In this document: piece by piece, positions 48,001 through 59,143 of the stretch
Position numbering within the stretch: the first letter of the stretch is position 1
Layout: each line of letters starts with the position of its first letter
Origin: Linum tenue
Lineage: Eukaryota > Streptophyta > Magnoliopsida > Malpighiales > Linaceae
Direction: 5' to 3'
Length of the DNA: 64,000 bases
NCBI GenBank assembly: GCA_946122785.1
Contig: CAMGYJ010000011.1
Span: 22,879,007 to 22,943,006 of the forward strand
Program-made: the position numbers and the translations under genes
Notes under the pieces: generated by a model
What the model saw: the letters and a program-made list of their open reading frames with translations, nothing else
Told to the model about the DNA's origin: nothing
The model's database searches: none

Positions 48001-50584
48001 GCTACAATGTACTTGAACTTCACAGTTAAACGAGTCCAATGTTGCTTTTTATGTCTTGTAAGCCTTGACCGAAGAGCTCCCAATATTGTAACTGGCTACA
48101 ATCCCTTAAAGTAGGACAAGCTACTACTTCAACACACTATATCGGGCCATGTCCTAAATAAAGCTTCCCCCTTTGACCTAGTTTTTCAACACACTAAATA
48201 AAGTAGGACAAACTACTACTTCAACACACTATTTTGGCTAGTTTTTCTTTTTGGTCGGAAAATACAGCTTAATTTTGAAAGGTTAGTCTTCCAAGAAGTA
48301 AATTACTTTAGAAGAGACAGTTGGCCAACATGGATGAGCTTCCAACTGTCCCCCAATCTTCTAGGGGAAAGAAATGCATAAGCCTTGTGCATAGTATCAT
48401 TTTACTTACCAAGATCAAGCATGTATGCACCATCGTATAGATTTTGAGAATTAGCAAATCCCCCAAAAACAAACAGGTTCTTGCTAAGAGCAATGGTGGA
48501 ATATCCCACTCGGGGTGGCAGCTTCTGGCCTGTCGTACTTAGCTCCTTCCAGACAAGGGTTTCTATAGAGTAGAAGGAATATACAACATGTTAGGAGAGG
48601 GAACAAATGAAGAACTGCATCTCTGCAAGATACAAGCATGTCATTAAATGAGTCGACAAATCTAGACATGACTATTCATATATAAATTGCATTAGAACAT
48701 AATGAACCCGCATCCAACATGTGTACATCCGATAAATCATAATCATGCCCATCTTCACCACCAACGATGATGATAAAGTTCCTCTAAGATGAGCAAGTAT
48801 GGCTGTCTCTGGCAAAAGGTGGGGAGCCTGATGGTGTTACACGCTTCCATATGAACGTTTTTACATAATCAAGGAATCAATAAACTTTTTTTTATGTGTA
48901 AACCAAATTACAATCTAGAGGACAAGTAACAAAAGAGCAATGAGTCAGAAGGTCAAGCTGGGAGTGAAAGTCAGAAAGTGAACACATTGCAGCCAAACTT
49001 GGGGATCCAAAATGGGCGAATATGCAAAGAGCAAATAATCTAGTAGCTAGAACATAAAGACCCATTATCAACCTATACAAAACCCAAAAAACATAGAATG
49101 GAATCCCCTGTATAAAAGGTACTAAAAGGTACATGTACTCAATATGCACATATCATCATAATATACTTCACTATTTGTTTCTGCAGATTGTCCACAACCA
49201 CCGAATATGAAGATGTGTTTACCAACAAGCTTCTCGAGCCACATGTCCATCACCTCTTATAGTAGGAGATATGTGTGCGTTGCTGAAATTTAACAGAACA
49301 CAAAAAGAGAAACTATGACCAGATAAGTCAAATGAAAGTTTCAGTCATTGTAAATAAGAAGCAGTAACACATGTATGGGAAAAAGTTCGACGGAGCCCCT
49401 AAAAATCATCAGATCCAGTGAAGCTAAGGATTGCAAATTATTTCTATATATCATAATGCATAGGTGTAGTAACACACATGACAATGAAGACAAAAGCACA
49501 ATCCTGAACATAGAATCAGAATCCAAGTATGACATTGGGAAACATAAAGTTCACCTTGAACCACTCCAAGTCTCTAATACATGCAAATCACTGTGAGGGA
49601 TCGATGGTTTACCCTTCATTGTAGGATAACTCCAACTATGAGTAGCTGCATGTTTAACAACCGAAATTAATTTAAAGCACAAGTAAACTTGAGCCCAATG
49701 AGGTAACATGTGCACCAACAAGACAAGTCCATTTAGAGCACCACAAGGGGACAAAAATGAGACAAGACGTAAGTGGCAAATGGCCACCAAGTAGGAAGCT
49801 ACGCATACTTTTAGTGTCACAATAGATCATTCAAGGAGTCTAGCACCTAGTAAAGTAAAAACTATGCATATCAAAAGCGAAGGAGAATAAAGAAGCAGAA
49901 ATCTATCATCACCCCTAAACAAATTCCTACTGAACAAACACAAAACCAGAAACCATTAAGCATGAAAAGGTAACTAATAAAGATGCCAAATAGTCATAAC
50001 AAAATCATGAAACGAAAACTTCTCAATCTCTGCGCCGAAATGACGACAACTCTAAGCCATAGAACAAAATTCAATGCCAAAGCAGGAACAACCCACAAAA
50101 TGAAAAGACCCTAACGGAAAACCACACCTCTCCATACGATATGAAAAGAGAGTAAAAACATGGCAGTGCATAACAATAAAAAGATTTGGGAGTTTCTTTC
50201 TTCTGTTTCGCACACCTCTTCCATTCAATTTCCCACCGAACCCAAAACAAGACAAACCCTTCAAATAGAAACCCAAAATTACAAAAAAACCGCAGCAAGA
50301 AAGTTGAGGAATGCAGAATGTTTATAATAATAATAAAAAAAAGATAAAGAGAGAATCATAAGATAGGGGAAAGTGAACCCACCAGTGTCGAACACTTGAA
50401 CTTGGTTGGTGTGACAATTGTCCTTGCCATAGCCACCGAAAACGTAGAGAAACCTCTCGCCTCTGATGGAATTGCAGGTGTGACCCCACCGTTTCCTGGG
50501 TCCATTCAATCTGTCAAGCTGCAGAATTAGTTCCCCGCTAGAATGGTACTGAGTGGGCTGCTGCTGAAGCTTCTCCCACCTCAT
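45061..50584 (-). pseudogene. Kelch-repeat protein gene (At1g18610/At1g74150-like), disabled
   Basis: Exon 1 (50584-50383) encodes KRWGHTCNSIRGERFLYVFG then GYGKDNCHTNQVQVFDT. Exon 2 (49645-49555) is THSWSYPTMKGKPSIP..SDLHVLET. Exon 3 from 49282 is ISPTIRGDGHVARE then KHIFIFGGCGQS. Exon 4 (about 48860-48716) is WKRVTPSGSPPFARDSHTC then GGEDGHDYDLSDVHMLDA. Exon 5 (48562-48410) is intact. Exon 6 (about 47723-47558) is LLLIGGYNKHLEALDGM. C-terminal pieces are LSLRKQLKLKCQEQ (about 47350), TIETIIVGKPL (about 45950) and 45745-45548. Splice phases fit where checked. Lesions: ~78-bp in-frame loss in exon 2, ~14-bp loss in exon 3, Trp to TAG in exon 4, and two single-base losses in exon 6. The intact gene would encode a kelch beta-propeller scaffold protein. 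Confidence 0.75.
45497..45538. repeat. (CAA)n then (TA)n microsatellite
   Basis: A short CAA repeat directly followed by a ~20-base TA repeat, in an intron of the kelch gene just after the donor of the exon ending at about 45548. Confidence 0.9.
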
Positions 50585-50842
50585 TTCCCCTTATTTTTTG
50601 GGGAAATACGAGGAAAGGAAGGCGCAAAAGATTCTGTTGAAAAGCGAGCAAGAGAGAGATATCAAATATGGAATCAAATTTTAAAATTTCATAGCTTTCC
50701 GCCCAGCGAGTGGCCACTGCGAGAGGCACACGAGACATAGGTGGGAGCTTGGATTAGAAGAGAATGTTTTAGGGCAGAGAATTTAGGACAAAAATAAAGG
50801 CGAGTTTGTCCGTTTATAGAATTCTCTTCTCGTGCAAATCGT
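50585..50842 (-). other. 5' leader and upstream region of the kelch gene
   Basis: Sequence upstream of the kelch ATG (50584). No clear TATA box. The TIR element at 50843 starts about 260 bp upstream, so the original promoter is probably interrupted or shortened. Confidence 0.45.
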
Positions 50843-51322
50843 GAGTATATCCATGTAAGTATTGCTTTCATTGCAAACTTAAATTGTTTTAGTTGCTATT
50901 AAACCATACAAAACAACTTCGGTTACACCGTTATATTTTGCATTCTTAAACTTAATGGTAGGTATCAAATTGAAATTTTCTACCTCAATTTACAGAAATT
51001 CTATTTTCCCTCACATTCTTCCATCTTCATTTTGGTATTACGAGTGCTCTATTTAATTATCTTATGCCATTTTTTATTTTTTTTCTTCAAAATTTACAAT
51101 TGTTTCATTTTTTTTAACTTTATGGATTTTAATTTGATTGTAACTTTTAACTTCCTTCCAAAAAAGTAAACTTATTAAACTTATGTGGAATATAATCCTT
51201 ATTCTATTTTTTTCGTTTGTGATATTTTTTACATAATTGGCACCTCAGTATAAGATTTTCTTTCAAGGTAAGTTTTTTGGGTGCCCCTCTTGTAGATTGT
51301 TTAAATTCATCTATTATGAATG

Positions 51323-52733
51323 TGATTCGGGCTTAATTGCACACATTTTATCCTCGTTTCCATTGGGCGTTTGTAGCATTTGGACTCCTAAAAGGGTGGT
51401 TTTATGCTAGGTTTTGTGAGTTCTCGTGTGTTTCAGGATCGAACAAGTGAAACCAGCCCCGGAGTCGAAAGTTGGACGAAAAGAGGCGAAGACCGGGCAA
51501 AGAGGGTGATCCAGGCGCAGTTCACGGTTCCCCATGGGAGTTAACGGTCCACTATGGTCGTGAACTGAAGCTCAAAACCGTGAATCGCGATGCGGCCAGG
51601 GAGAAATCTGCATTTACTACTGCGGGACTAGTTCACGGTCAACAAGACCGTAAAGATTGAGGCCAAACCGTGAACTCCTGATGGCGAAGCGGTGCGTTTC
51701 GACATCTCGCTCTGTGTTCACGGATCCATTGAAGAGTTCAAGACCGTGAACTGAGGCCGATCCTGGTATATAATGTGAGCTGAAAGGAAGAGAGAAGGGA
51801 GGGCCCAAGTGTGAAAAAGTGTCTTCTTCTTCAGATTTTAGGGAGAGAAAGGACGAAGCAAGGAAGAAAGTAGGCTGGGGTTTGCTCTAAGTGGTGGTTT
51901 GGGAAGATTCTCCCCAAGAGAAGATCAACACAAGCTCAAAGGAGATTGGAGGCATCACCATGATGGTTTCTACCTCTTCCTCTTGTGTTCTTCCTCTTCA
52001 TAGCATGGAGTAGTACTTTTTTCATTTGGGTGTTGTGAAACCCTAACTATTTGCCATGTAGTTGTTGTGTGAATTGAATGATTGTTTATGGGTGTTGTTT
52101 AATTCAATGATTGAGGTATTTTTCATATTGATTGTGCATGTTTGTGCTTAGCAATCCAATTAGCCATTCTAACCTGGATGAGAAGGAAAACCCCCTTTCA
52201 AGGGAAGCTCAATTAAGCCACCTATCTAGGTTAATGTAGGGCAAACCTCTATGTTGAATTAAGCGATTTGGTTAAGCGCGATTAAGCCGACTAACCATTG
52301 GGTTGAGTGAAAGAGTAAGTCAACCATCGATTGCCTTAACCAAGAGGGATACTTGAGTAGCCTATAATGTATCCCTTAGTTTGGCAAACGAGAGTGTGGT
52401 CTACGACCATAGTTGTGTTTCCTAGCAGTTCGCGGTCACCTTGCCTGTAACAATTAATTCAATTATTTGCGCCATGGTAGTAGTTAGGGGGAAGCGACAC
52501 CCGAGTGATCCACACATAGAGCTTTCAAAATCGTTTTCTTTTTCCTTGCTTTACTTTAATTAACAATCTTTTCAACCAAAACCGATTCGCTAGATAATGT
52601 TTCAAACAATTGAAGTAGGGGTACAAAGACCGACCCGAATTGATATTTAAACATACTTGCCATGTATTGCACCCTACTAAGGTTTATACTTGGACCTTAG
52701 GCAGGAATTAATTGTGATATTGAGGATGAGTCA
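51323..52733 (+). repeat. 5' LTR of element B (1411 bp)
   Basis: TGATTCGGGC...GATGAGTCA. An inverted-motif array (TTCACGGTTCC, TTAACGGTCC, GACCGTAA, AAGACCGTGAACTG) spans 51520-51750 and is followed within ~20 bp by a TATA box (TATATAAT, 51767-51774) and a GA-rich leader. This places the array in U3 directly upstream of the transcription start. Confidence 0.9.
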
Positions 52734-52739
52734 ATTTTT

Positions 52740-52757
52740 TGGCGCCGTTGTCAGGGA
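52740..52757 (+). other. tRNA-Asp PBS of element B
   Basis: TGGCGCCGTTGTCAGGGA has two differences from the tRNA-Asp complement, six bases after the LTR end. This is the site that primes minus-strand DNA synthesis. Confidence 0.85.
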
Positions 52758-52865
52758 CAATGGTCCGTTATCTTGAAAAAGTTGTGTGGTGTTAATCTAG
52801 CTTTTAATTTCCAGTTTTGTAAGTGTTTGTGCTTTGCTTGTGCTAGACTTGGTATTGTTTTCTAA

Positions 52866-54560
52866 GTGTGTGTAGAGAGGTGCATGACCCGGAGCAATCC
52901 GACACCTTTGCTACCACGTGACGAGGACATAAACCGAACTCTCCGACTCCTAGTATGGGAGAGGGACCTAGCGGAGGCAAGGAGGAAAAGTGAAGAAAGG
53001 GGACATCAATTTGGTCCCGATGTTAGTGGAGTAGAAGTTGAAGAAGTGGAAGGTGAACCCGACATTAGAGTAGAAATGGCGGGGAACCAAAGAGAAGCAG
53101 GAGCCGCCCAAGCTGGTAACCTAAACGATGTTGCCTCAGAAGAGGAAGTCCCAAGGACAATGAAATACTATATGGCTCGACGACCGGCGGACATTTAATC
53201 GCCAATCCTACACCCTTCCATGGCGTCCAACAATTTCGAGATCAAGCCGGATCTAGTGACATGATACAGAACAATGCTTTGTTCCACGGTCTTCCGAGCG
53301 AGTCACCAAGAGAGCATGTGCAGAAATTCCTGGAGCTCACGGGGAGCTTGAAAATCAATGGCATGCCGGCTGAAGCTTTGCAATTGAGGCTTTTCCCGTA
53401 CTCACTTGCGAGGAAAGCAATCCGGTGGCTAAACAACTGCCCACCTCGTTCAATCACCTCATGGGACAATCTTCTCAACAAATTCATGACCCGCTACTGC
53501 CCGCCTTCGACGACAGCCGAGTGGAGGAAGAAGATCACCATTTCGAGCAAGAAGAAGATGAGACCTTGCGAGATGCTTGGGAGAGATTCTCCGATTACTT
53601 TCTTCAATGCCCTCACCATGGGTTTGAGGAGCAGTTTCGAATTGAAACTTTCCACGGTGGACTAATCCAAGAAGACAAAATTCTCTTTGACTTTCTGTGC
53701 CAAGGGCAATTGATGAATATGACTCCACCACAAGTAACTTAATTGCTCGAGGACATGGCCCTCTAGGGGTACGATTGTGGTTTGCCGAGGAGCGGGAAAA
53801 GAAGTAATGATAGAGGAGTGAGAAGTGTGGAAGCCAACGCTCCACTTGAAGTGAAGCTTGACAAGTCGATCGAGGTAATTCTTGAAGATAAGAAGCAAGA
53901 AAAGAGGCTGGTGATGTCTTGTGATTGGTGTTTGAGCACTAGCCATGAGATGGTGGAATGCCAAGCAATAAAGGAGGCAACCACTCCGGAGGAACAAGTC
54001 AACTTCGTAGCAAATGCTAGGGCTAATAACCCGTATAGCAATACTGATAATCCCGGATGGAGGAACCACCACAATTTTGCTTGGTTATCACTGACTAATC
54101 CTAGACCTTCGGGTTTTCAAGGCCATACGGGAAATTACCAACATCGGCCAACCTTCATCCAAGAAAGGCCTCAAGTCCACAACTCAAGCTTCCAACAAAC
54201 ATACCAAGCACAAGGTGGCCAAGGTTTTCAACAACAACAACAACCTGACAAGCTATCCAAGCTTGAAGACCTAGTGAATACCTTTGTGAGTACGAGTGAT
54301 CAATAGTTCAAGAAGATTGAGAAATTTATGGATTTGGAGACTACCAAGTTTACCTCGGTTTAGGCGGGACTCGGAAGCCATCAAGCGAGCCTCCAAATCT
54401 TGGAAAATCGGCAATCTTGCCGGGATCCTCACAGAGAGACCCAAGGGAGCCCTACCTTCCCAAACCGTGGTGAACCCCAAGGATCATGCCAGAGTGAATG
54501 CAATTCAAGTGGGAAGTGGAAAGGTGACTCCGGGAGTTCCTCTCAAGAAGTGAGGGAGAA
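52866..54560 (+). pseudogene. Gag of element B, frame-broken
   Basis: The N-terminus (52866-53198) is rich in Glu/Arg. After a stop at 53198, 53261-53665 carries the Retrotrans_gag core: REHVQKFLELTGSLKINGMP, ALQLRLFPYSLARKAIRWL and FMTRYCPPSTTAEWRKK. A frameshift continues to DEIL-type helix text and QLMNMTPPQV. 53782-54306 has the zinc knuckle CDWCLSTSHEMVEC (CX2CX4HX4C) and a Gln-rich tail. The domains are complete and in order, unlike in A, but at least three stops or shifts separate them. Confidence 0.78.
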
Positions 54561-54580
54561 GGAAGTTTCCAACCCGAAGG

Positions 54581-55186
54581 ATGGAGAGGAAGAGCCCTCT
54601 AGGGGAGAGAAGAAATTGGCAAGGAAGGCATCGCCGACACCACCTCTGGTGGTTGAGTACAAGCCACCCCTTCATTTCCCCACGAGGATGTACAAGGAGA
54701 GGTTGGAAAACGAGTGTGGAGGTTTTATGGAAATGCTCCGCAACCTCCACCTCAATATCCCTTTCCTTGAAGCCATGGCTCAAATGTCGAGGTATGCAAA
54801 GTACCTCAAAGGATTCCTCACCAAGAAATCAAAGTTTGAAGGCCTCGCCAAGGGTCATTGCCAACGTGACCCTTAGCGAGGAGTGTTTGGCTTTCCTCCT
54901 CAACCGCTTAGCCAAAAAGCGGTCCGACCCAGGTAGCTTTACTATCCCTCTTGGTATTGGTAACCATCATATAGAAAATGCCTTGGCGGATCTAGGAGCT
55001 AGTGTTAATGTGATGCCCTATAAGCTTTTCAAAAAGTTAGAAGTGGGTGAACTTAAGACCACTAAGCTTAGCATCACTTTAGCCGACCGTTCGGTGATTA
55101 GCCCGAGAGGCATTGTGCAGGACATGTTGGTGCGAGTGGGCAATTTTTGCTATCCGACTGATTTCGTGATCCTCGGCATAAGTGAG
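54581..55186 (+). pseudogene. Aspartic protease of element B, 5' part
   Basis: The frame ends in ADLGASVNVMPYKLFKKLEV, LADRSVISPRGIVQDMLVRV and YPTDFVILGISE. This is the retropepsin with active-site DLGAS. It is cut after ISE by the solo LTR at 55187. The rest of the domain resumes at 56600 in the order expected (SEDSDMPLILSRPFLATAKA). Confidence 0.8.
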
Positions 55187-56599
55187 TGATGACTTGATAT
55201 TTACACATGTTTTTTGTCCACCATTCTTATATTGTTTGAGCCTCGTCTCTAGTGTTTTAGGCCGATATCATGCTAGATTGTTCTTGTTTGTGATATTTCA
55301 GGTCCTAGTACGTGAAGGAAGGTTTGGCACGAGTTTGGGGTCGATTGGACGAAGTTGGGACGTTTGACGAAAAGCTGAGGAAACCACACGGCCTGACCTA
55401 AATTCCACACGGCCATGTGACTTGGCCGTGTGGAACCCCTTTGTGCGGGCAAAGCCACACTGGCCGTGTAAGGACCCCCTTTTTGGCAGTGTGGGATTTC
55501 CAGAGAGTTCACAAGGGTAGGCAATATTTCTACACGGCCGTGCGGTTCTGGCCGTGTAGCGTACATTGAGTCACTTAATCAAACGCCGCGTTTTGAGACT
55601 TCACACGGGCAGCTGGGGATTCCACACGGTCGTGTGGCTGGCCGTGTGGTTGTGGAATTTTGGGTTTTAACCTAATTTCGGGTCTTTGAAGAGGAATACG
55701 AACTTTGAGAACAAAAACGGAGTCCTAAAGAGAGAAAGTGCGAAGATCAAACCCTAGAGGTGATTTTGGAGCTGAGTTTCATCAATCAAGCTTGGATTTC
55801 ATCCTTGGAGTGAAGATTATCATCCCAGAGCAGATTCTTCTCATTGTTATGAGTATGACTGCTTTGTATTCTGTTTTCCTCTATCTCTCTCTCTCTCTCT
55901 CTCTATGGAGCATAACTCTCTCTCACGTGGGTATGAAGAACCCTAGTTCCATGTGTTAGTGATATTGATTATAATGACTTTTGGATTGATATACTGTTTG
56001 ATTATAATCGATTGATGCATGATTCATTGATTCAATTGAAGCCTGATAAACTTTTCTTGATTTCTGCTACAACCTGAAATAGATAGAATCTGATTAGGTT
56101 GAGCTTCCTCAATCGGTAGTAGTGAATCGATGATAAGAGAGTTAGTCGATTCACTGCTTTGTACTGGAATCCAATTCCAGTAGTGGAGTTCTGTGTTAAT
56201 TCCTCAGCGTTCTATTCTGGTGAAGACTAGTCGTCTGCCGGGTAGTCTGTCTGAGAGGGCTTGGTCAGCTTAAGAGATTCCAAGCTACTGTCGGATCTTC
56301 TACAGTTTAATCAACAGTAAATCAACCAAAGGAAATTAAAACTTTGATCTAAATAAGGAGCTAGGGGGACTCATTCCCGAGTGACTCTTCCCTTGCTTAA
56401 GAACTTCGACAATTTCCTGCTTTCTTACTGCTTTTGTTTACAATCACTCTCATTAAACTTAGTCCCGCTAGATAATAGGTAATCACGGAGTAGGCAGTAG
56501 ATCTTGACCCCGAGTTGATAAAGTAAACTTACCACTATTATGCATTTCCATCCTGCAATTACACTTGGTCTCATTTTGGTGTTGTGTCGTAGCGTGTCA
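55187..56599 (+). mobile_element. Solo LTR in the protease gene of element B (1413 bp)
   Basis: TGATGACTTGATATTTACAC ... TCGTAGCGTGTCA, with TSD GTGAG at 55182-55186 and 56600-56604. The undisturbed sequence in A (34695 region, ATAAGTGAGGACTCTG) confirms the empty site. No internal sequence is present. The array here is CACACGGCC / GGCCGTGTGG (55385-55660), the same logic as the other LTRs but a different core. A CT repeat lies at about 55880-55904. Confidence 0.92.
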
Positions 56600-56904
56600 G
56601 TGAGGACTCGGATATGCCACTCATACTCAGTCGTCCTTTCCTCGCCACCGCCAAGGCATTGATAGATGTTAATGAAGGGACCTTAGTTCTGAGGGATGGT
56701 GAGGGGAGAATCATTCTTGAAATTGACCCTAAGGCTAGAAGTGATGAAGTGAAGGAATTGGTTTCGAATGATGCAAATGTGAGTGGAGGAGAGCCTCTCA
56801 AGGCGAACCCCACTATTACTTGTGTCGCTTGTGGTGATGTTGAGCAGGAATTCAAGGAGGGTATTATGCCCAAGGAAAAGAAGAAGAATGCTTGGAGGCA
56901 ATAG
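56600..56904 (+). pseudogene. Aspartic protease of element B, 3' part
   Basis: SEDSDMPLILSRPFLATAKA then LIDVNEGTLVLRDGEGRIIL continues the protease interrupted at 55186. The conserved LGRPFLA is LSRPFLA here. The ~90-residue frame ends at a stop at 56904, and beyond it the Athila post-pol block follows immediately. Confidence 0.8.
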
Positions 56905-58290
56905 ATGAAACAAGCTTTGGCCAGAAGGAAGGAGAAGGCCAAACCTAAGTTGGTCGGCCAAGAGGGCCACCTAATGGAGCATACGTTGGGAGGCTACATG
57001 CCTCACCCCGAGAATGTGGTGGATCCACTCTCGCTGGCATCATGTTCCAAAGCATGATAGATCCGCAACGTCAAGCTAGTGACGTTAACTTAACGCTTGT
57101 TGGGAGGCAACCCAACGGAGGTTTGTTTTCTTTTTTACTTGTCTTGTTTTCGTGTTTGTGTTGAGTGAAGAGTTCAAGTGGTCGAGTGGTATCCCCGTGC
57201 CAAGTTTTGTGGTTTTGCGATTTAAGGTTGTGTTGTGATCGTTGGGAAGCACAATGGAATAGGTCGAGTCAATTTTTTTTTCAAAAGTGCCCTGTTTTCA
57301 CTCGAGTTCACGGACGGACTTGAGTGTTCATGGTCTTACAAGACCGTGAACAAGCAAACGCGTCCGTGAACCAGGCACTTCTGCATGTGAACCATCTGTC
57401 GAATGATTCCTGTTCACGGAAGGACTTGGGTGTTCATGGTCTCTAAGACCGTGAACAAGCCAACGCATCCGTGAATGCCATGCTTCGCCAATAAAAAGGG
57501 GCGTGAACGGAGACTCTTCACGACCCAAAACTCGCAGGAAAATTCAAATTCTCGGCGGAAAACCTCAAAGATCTGACGGTTTTTCATTTTTTCACCCATT
57601 TCTCGCGAGCAAAACCAAAAACCACCTTCATACCCATTCTCCCCACATCAAAATCGGCCTACGCTACAATTTTGAGGAGATTTGGGGCAAGTTTTTTACG
57701 GCAAGGTCACCGGCGGCGAGTCTCCGACGAGCTTCCGACGAAGCTCCGGCGACCACGCTCTGGTCTGTTTTTCAGCCAGTTTTTTCCTTCCTCGCCCGCA
57801 CCTCACTTCCTCCTACGTCCTAATTGAGTCTCCAGGTTGGTTTTTCAGCTCTACCTTATTTAATTTGGGAGAATCATATTAGGTAGTGAAATGAGGATAA
57901 TTTGTAGTGCATTGAATGTTGAACCTAGAATTAGGGCGAGGAATTAGGCGAATTAGGTTGATTGAATGTTGAAATGTTGTTGCATGAGCTTAGTTGAGCC
58001 TTGGTGGGCATTTGGTGATTCGAATTGCTTTTATTTGTGATTTTGCCCACCAAGAGCTAGTTATTGAATGGAAATTGGTGGATGTTTTTGAATGGTCGTT
58101 AGAAACCACCGTGGCATGGGTTGGGGTTCAAATCCTTTTTGTTGATGAACCGTGAAATACCCGTAACCATGCCACGGTGGGTAGCGCTTAAATGTCTGAA
58201 ATCCATAGTGGAAATAAGTGTTGGGGGGGGGGGGAATTTCTTTTTCCTCCCAATGAATTGTGCTTAACGGATAATTCCACGTATGGTGTT
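56905..58290 (+). other. Post-pol spacer of element B with inverted-motif arrays
   Basis: TTGGGAGGCAACCCAACGGA (about 57099-57118) marks the post-pol block. Two hairpin-forming pairs, TTCATGGTCTTACAAGACCG (57329-57348) and TTCATGGTCTCTAAGACCG (57433-57451), each continue TGAACAAGC. Then GGGGCGTGAACGG precedes AATAAAAAGG-type AT-rich bases. A G12 run sits at 58223-58234 in an AAGTGTT context. No gene. Confidence 0.65.
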
Positions 58291-58299
58291 CGTTTGCCA

Positions 58300-59143
58300 A
58301 TTTTTGCAGGACGCTTAACGAGGAGCATGAGTTCATCAGTTACCTGGTGAACCATCTGTTGTTTGGCGACAAGTTTGCCTACCAGAAGGACAGCCAGGTC
58401 GGGCCACACTGGCGGCTGGACCTAGACATGTTCAGGTGCCGAGCCGCAATGTCGAGGGTCGTCTATCACCCCCAGTGGTGACGACTGCTCACACTGGACG
58501 AGCAGATCTACCACGAGTTGTGTGTGGAGTTCTACTCCAAGTTTGCCTATGTGGTCCTGAGCGGCAAGAGGAGCCGCCCGTACGTGGAATTCATGCTAGG
58601 AGGTCAGCCCCGAGTGCTGATATATGACGCCTTCGCAGAGGCCATGGGGCTTGACACAACACATATGACGATGACGGAGCGGCAGTACACCGCCGATTTT
58701 CACTATCAGGCCGCATTCCGGACCCTCTGCCTCCCCCAGCACGAGAAAAAGGAGTACAAGGTGAGCCACACCAATGCGGTGAAGCTGAGGACCCCTTGGA
58801 GGATCCTCCACACTCTGCTCACCCGTTCGGTCATCCCCAGACTACATTCGGGGGATATCTGATGAACAATAGGGGGCTTATGGCTCTCTTCTCCATGAGG
58901 CATCTTGCGGAGCAGATCCATCTGGGATCCTTGATAGCCACCTCTTTCGCCTAATGTCTGGGGCGGAACAGGGTGGATACCATGCCTATGGGGGGCATCA
59001 TCACGAGGATTGCCTGCCACTTCGGAGTGGACGTGGAGCAATACTCCAACATCGGGAGGACCAAGCCCTTCCTAGTGGCTACACTTTACAACCAGCAGCT
59101 GGTGCTTCAGGAGAGGGGCATTGAGTACCTTGACGGGCTCTGA
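58300..59143 (+). pseudogene. Athila ORF1-like gene of element B
   Basis: Pieces in different frames: EHEFISYLVNHLLFGDKFAY (58325), ELCVEFYSKFAYVVLSGKRS (58512), VEFMLGGQPRVLIYDAFAEA then MGLDTTHMTMTERQY (58585-58690), LRTPWRILHTLLTRSV (58786), MPMGGIITRIACHFGVDVE (58982) and a stop after ERGIEYLDGL at 59143. The G+C content is higher than in the surroundings. It matches the ORF1-like gene of A in order and resembles the ATHILA ORF-1 family, whose role is unknown. Confidence 0.65.

Noticed and set aside
51400..51800. Regularly repeated palindromes that could suggest a CRISPR-like array
   Set aside because: Spacing is irregular, motifs occur in both orientations, and the array lies in the U3 of an LTR of a plant element.
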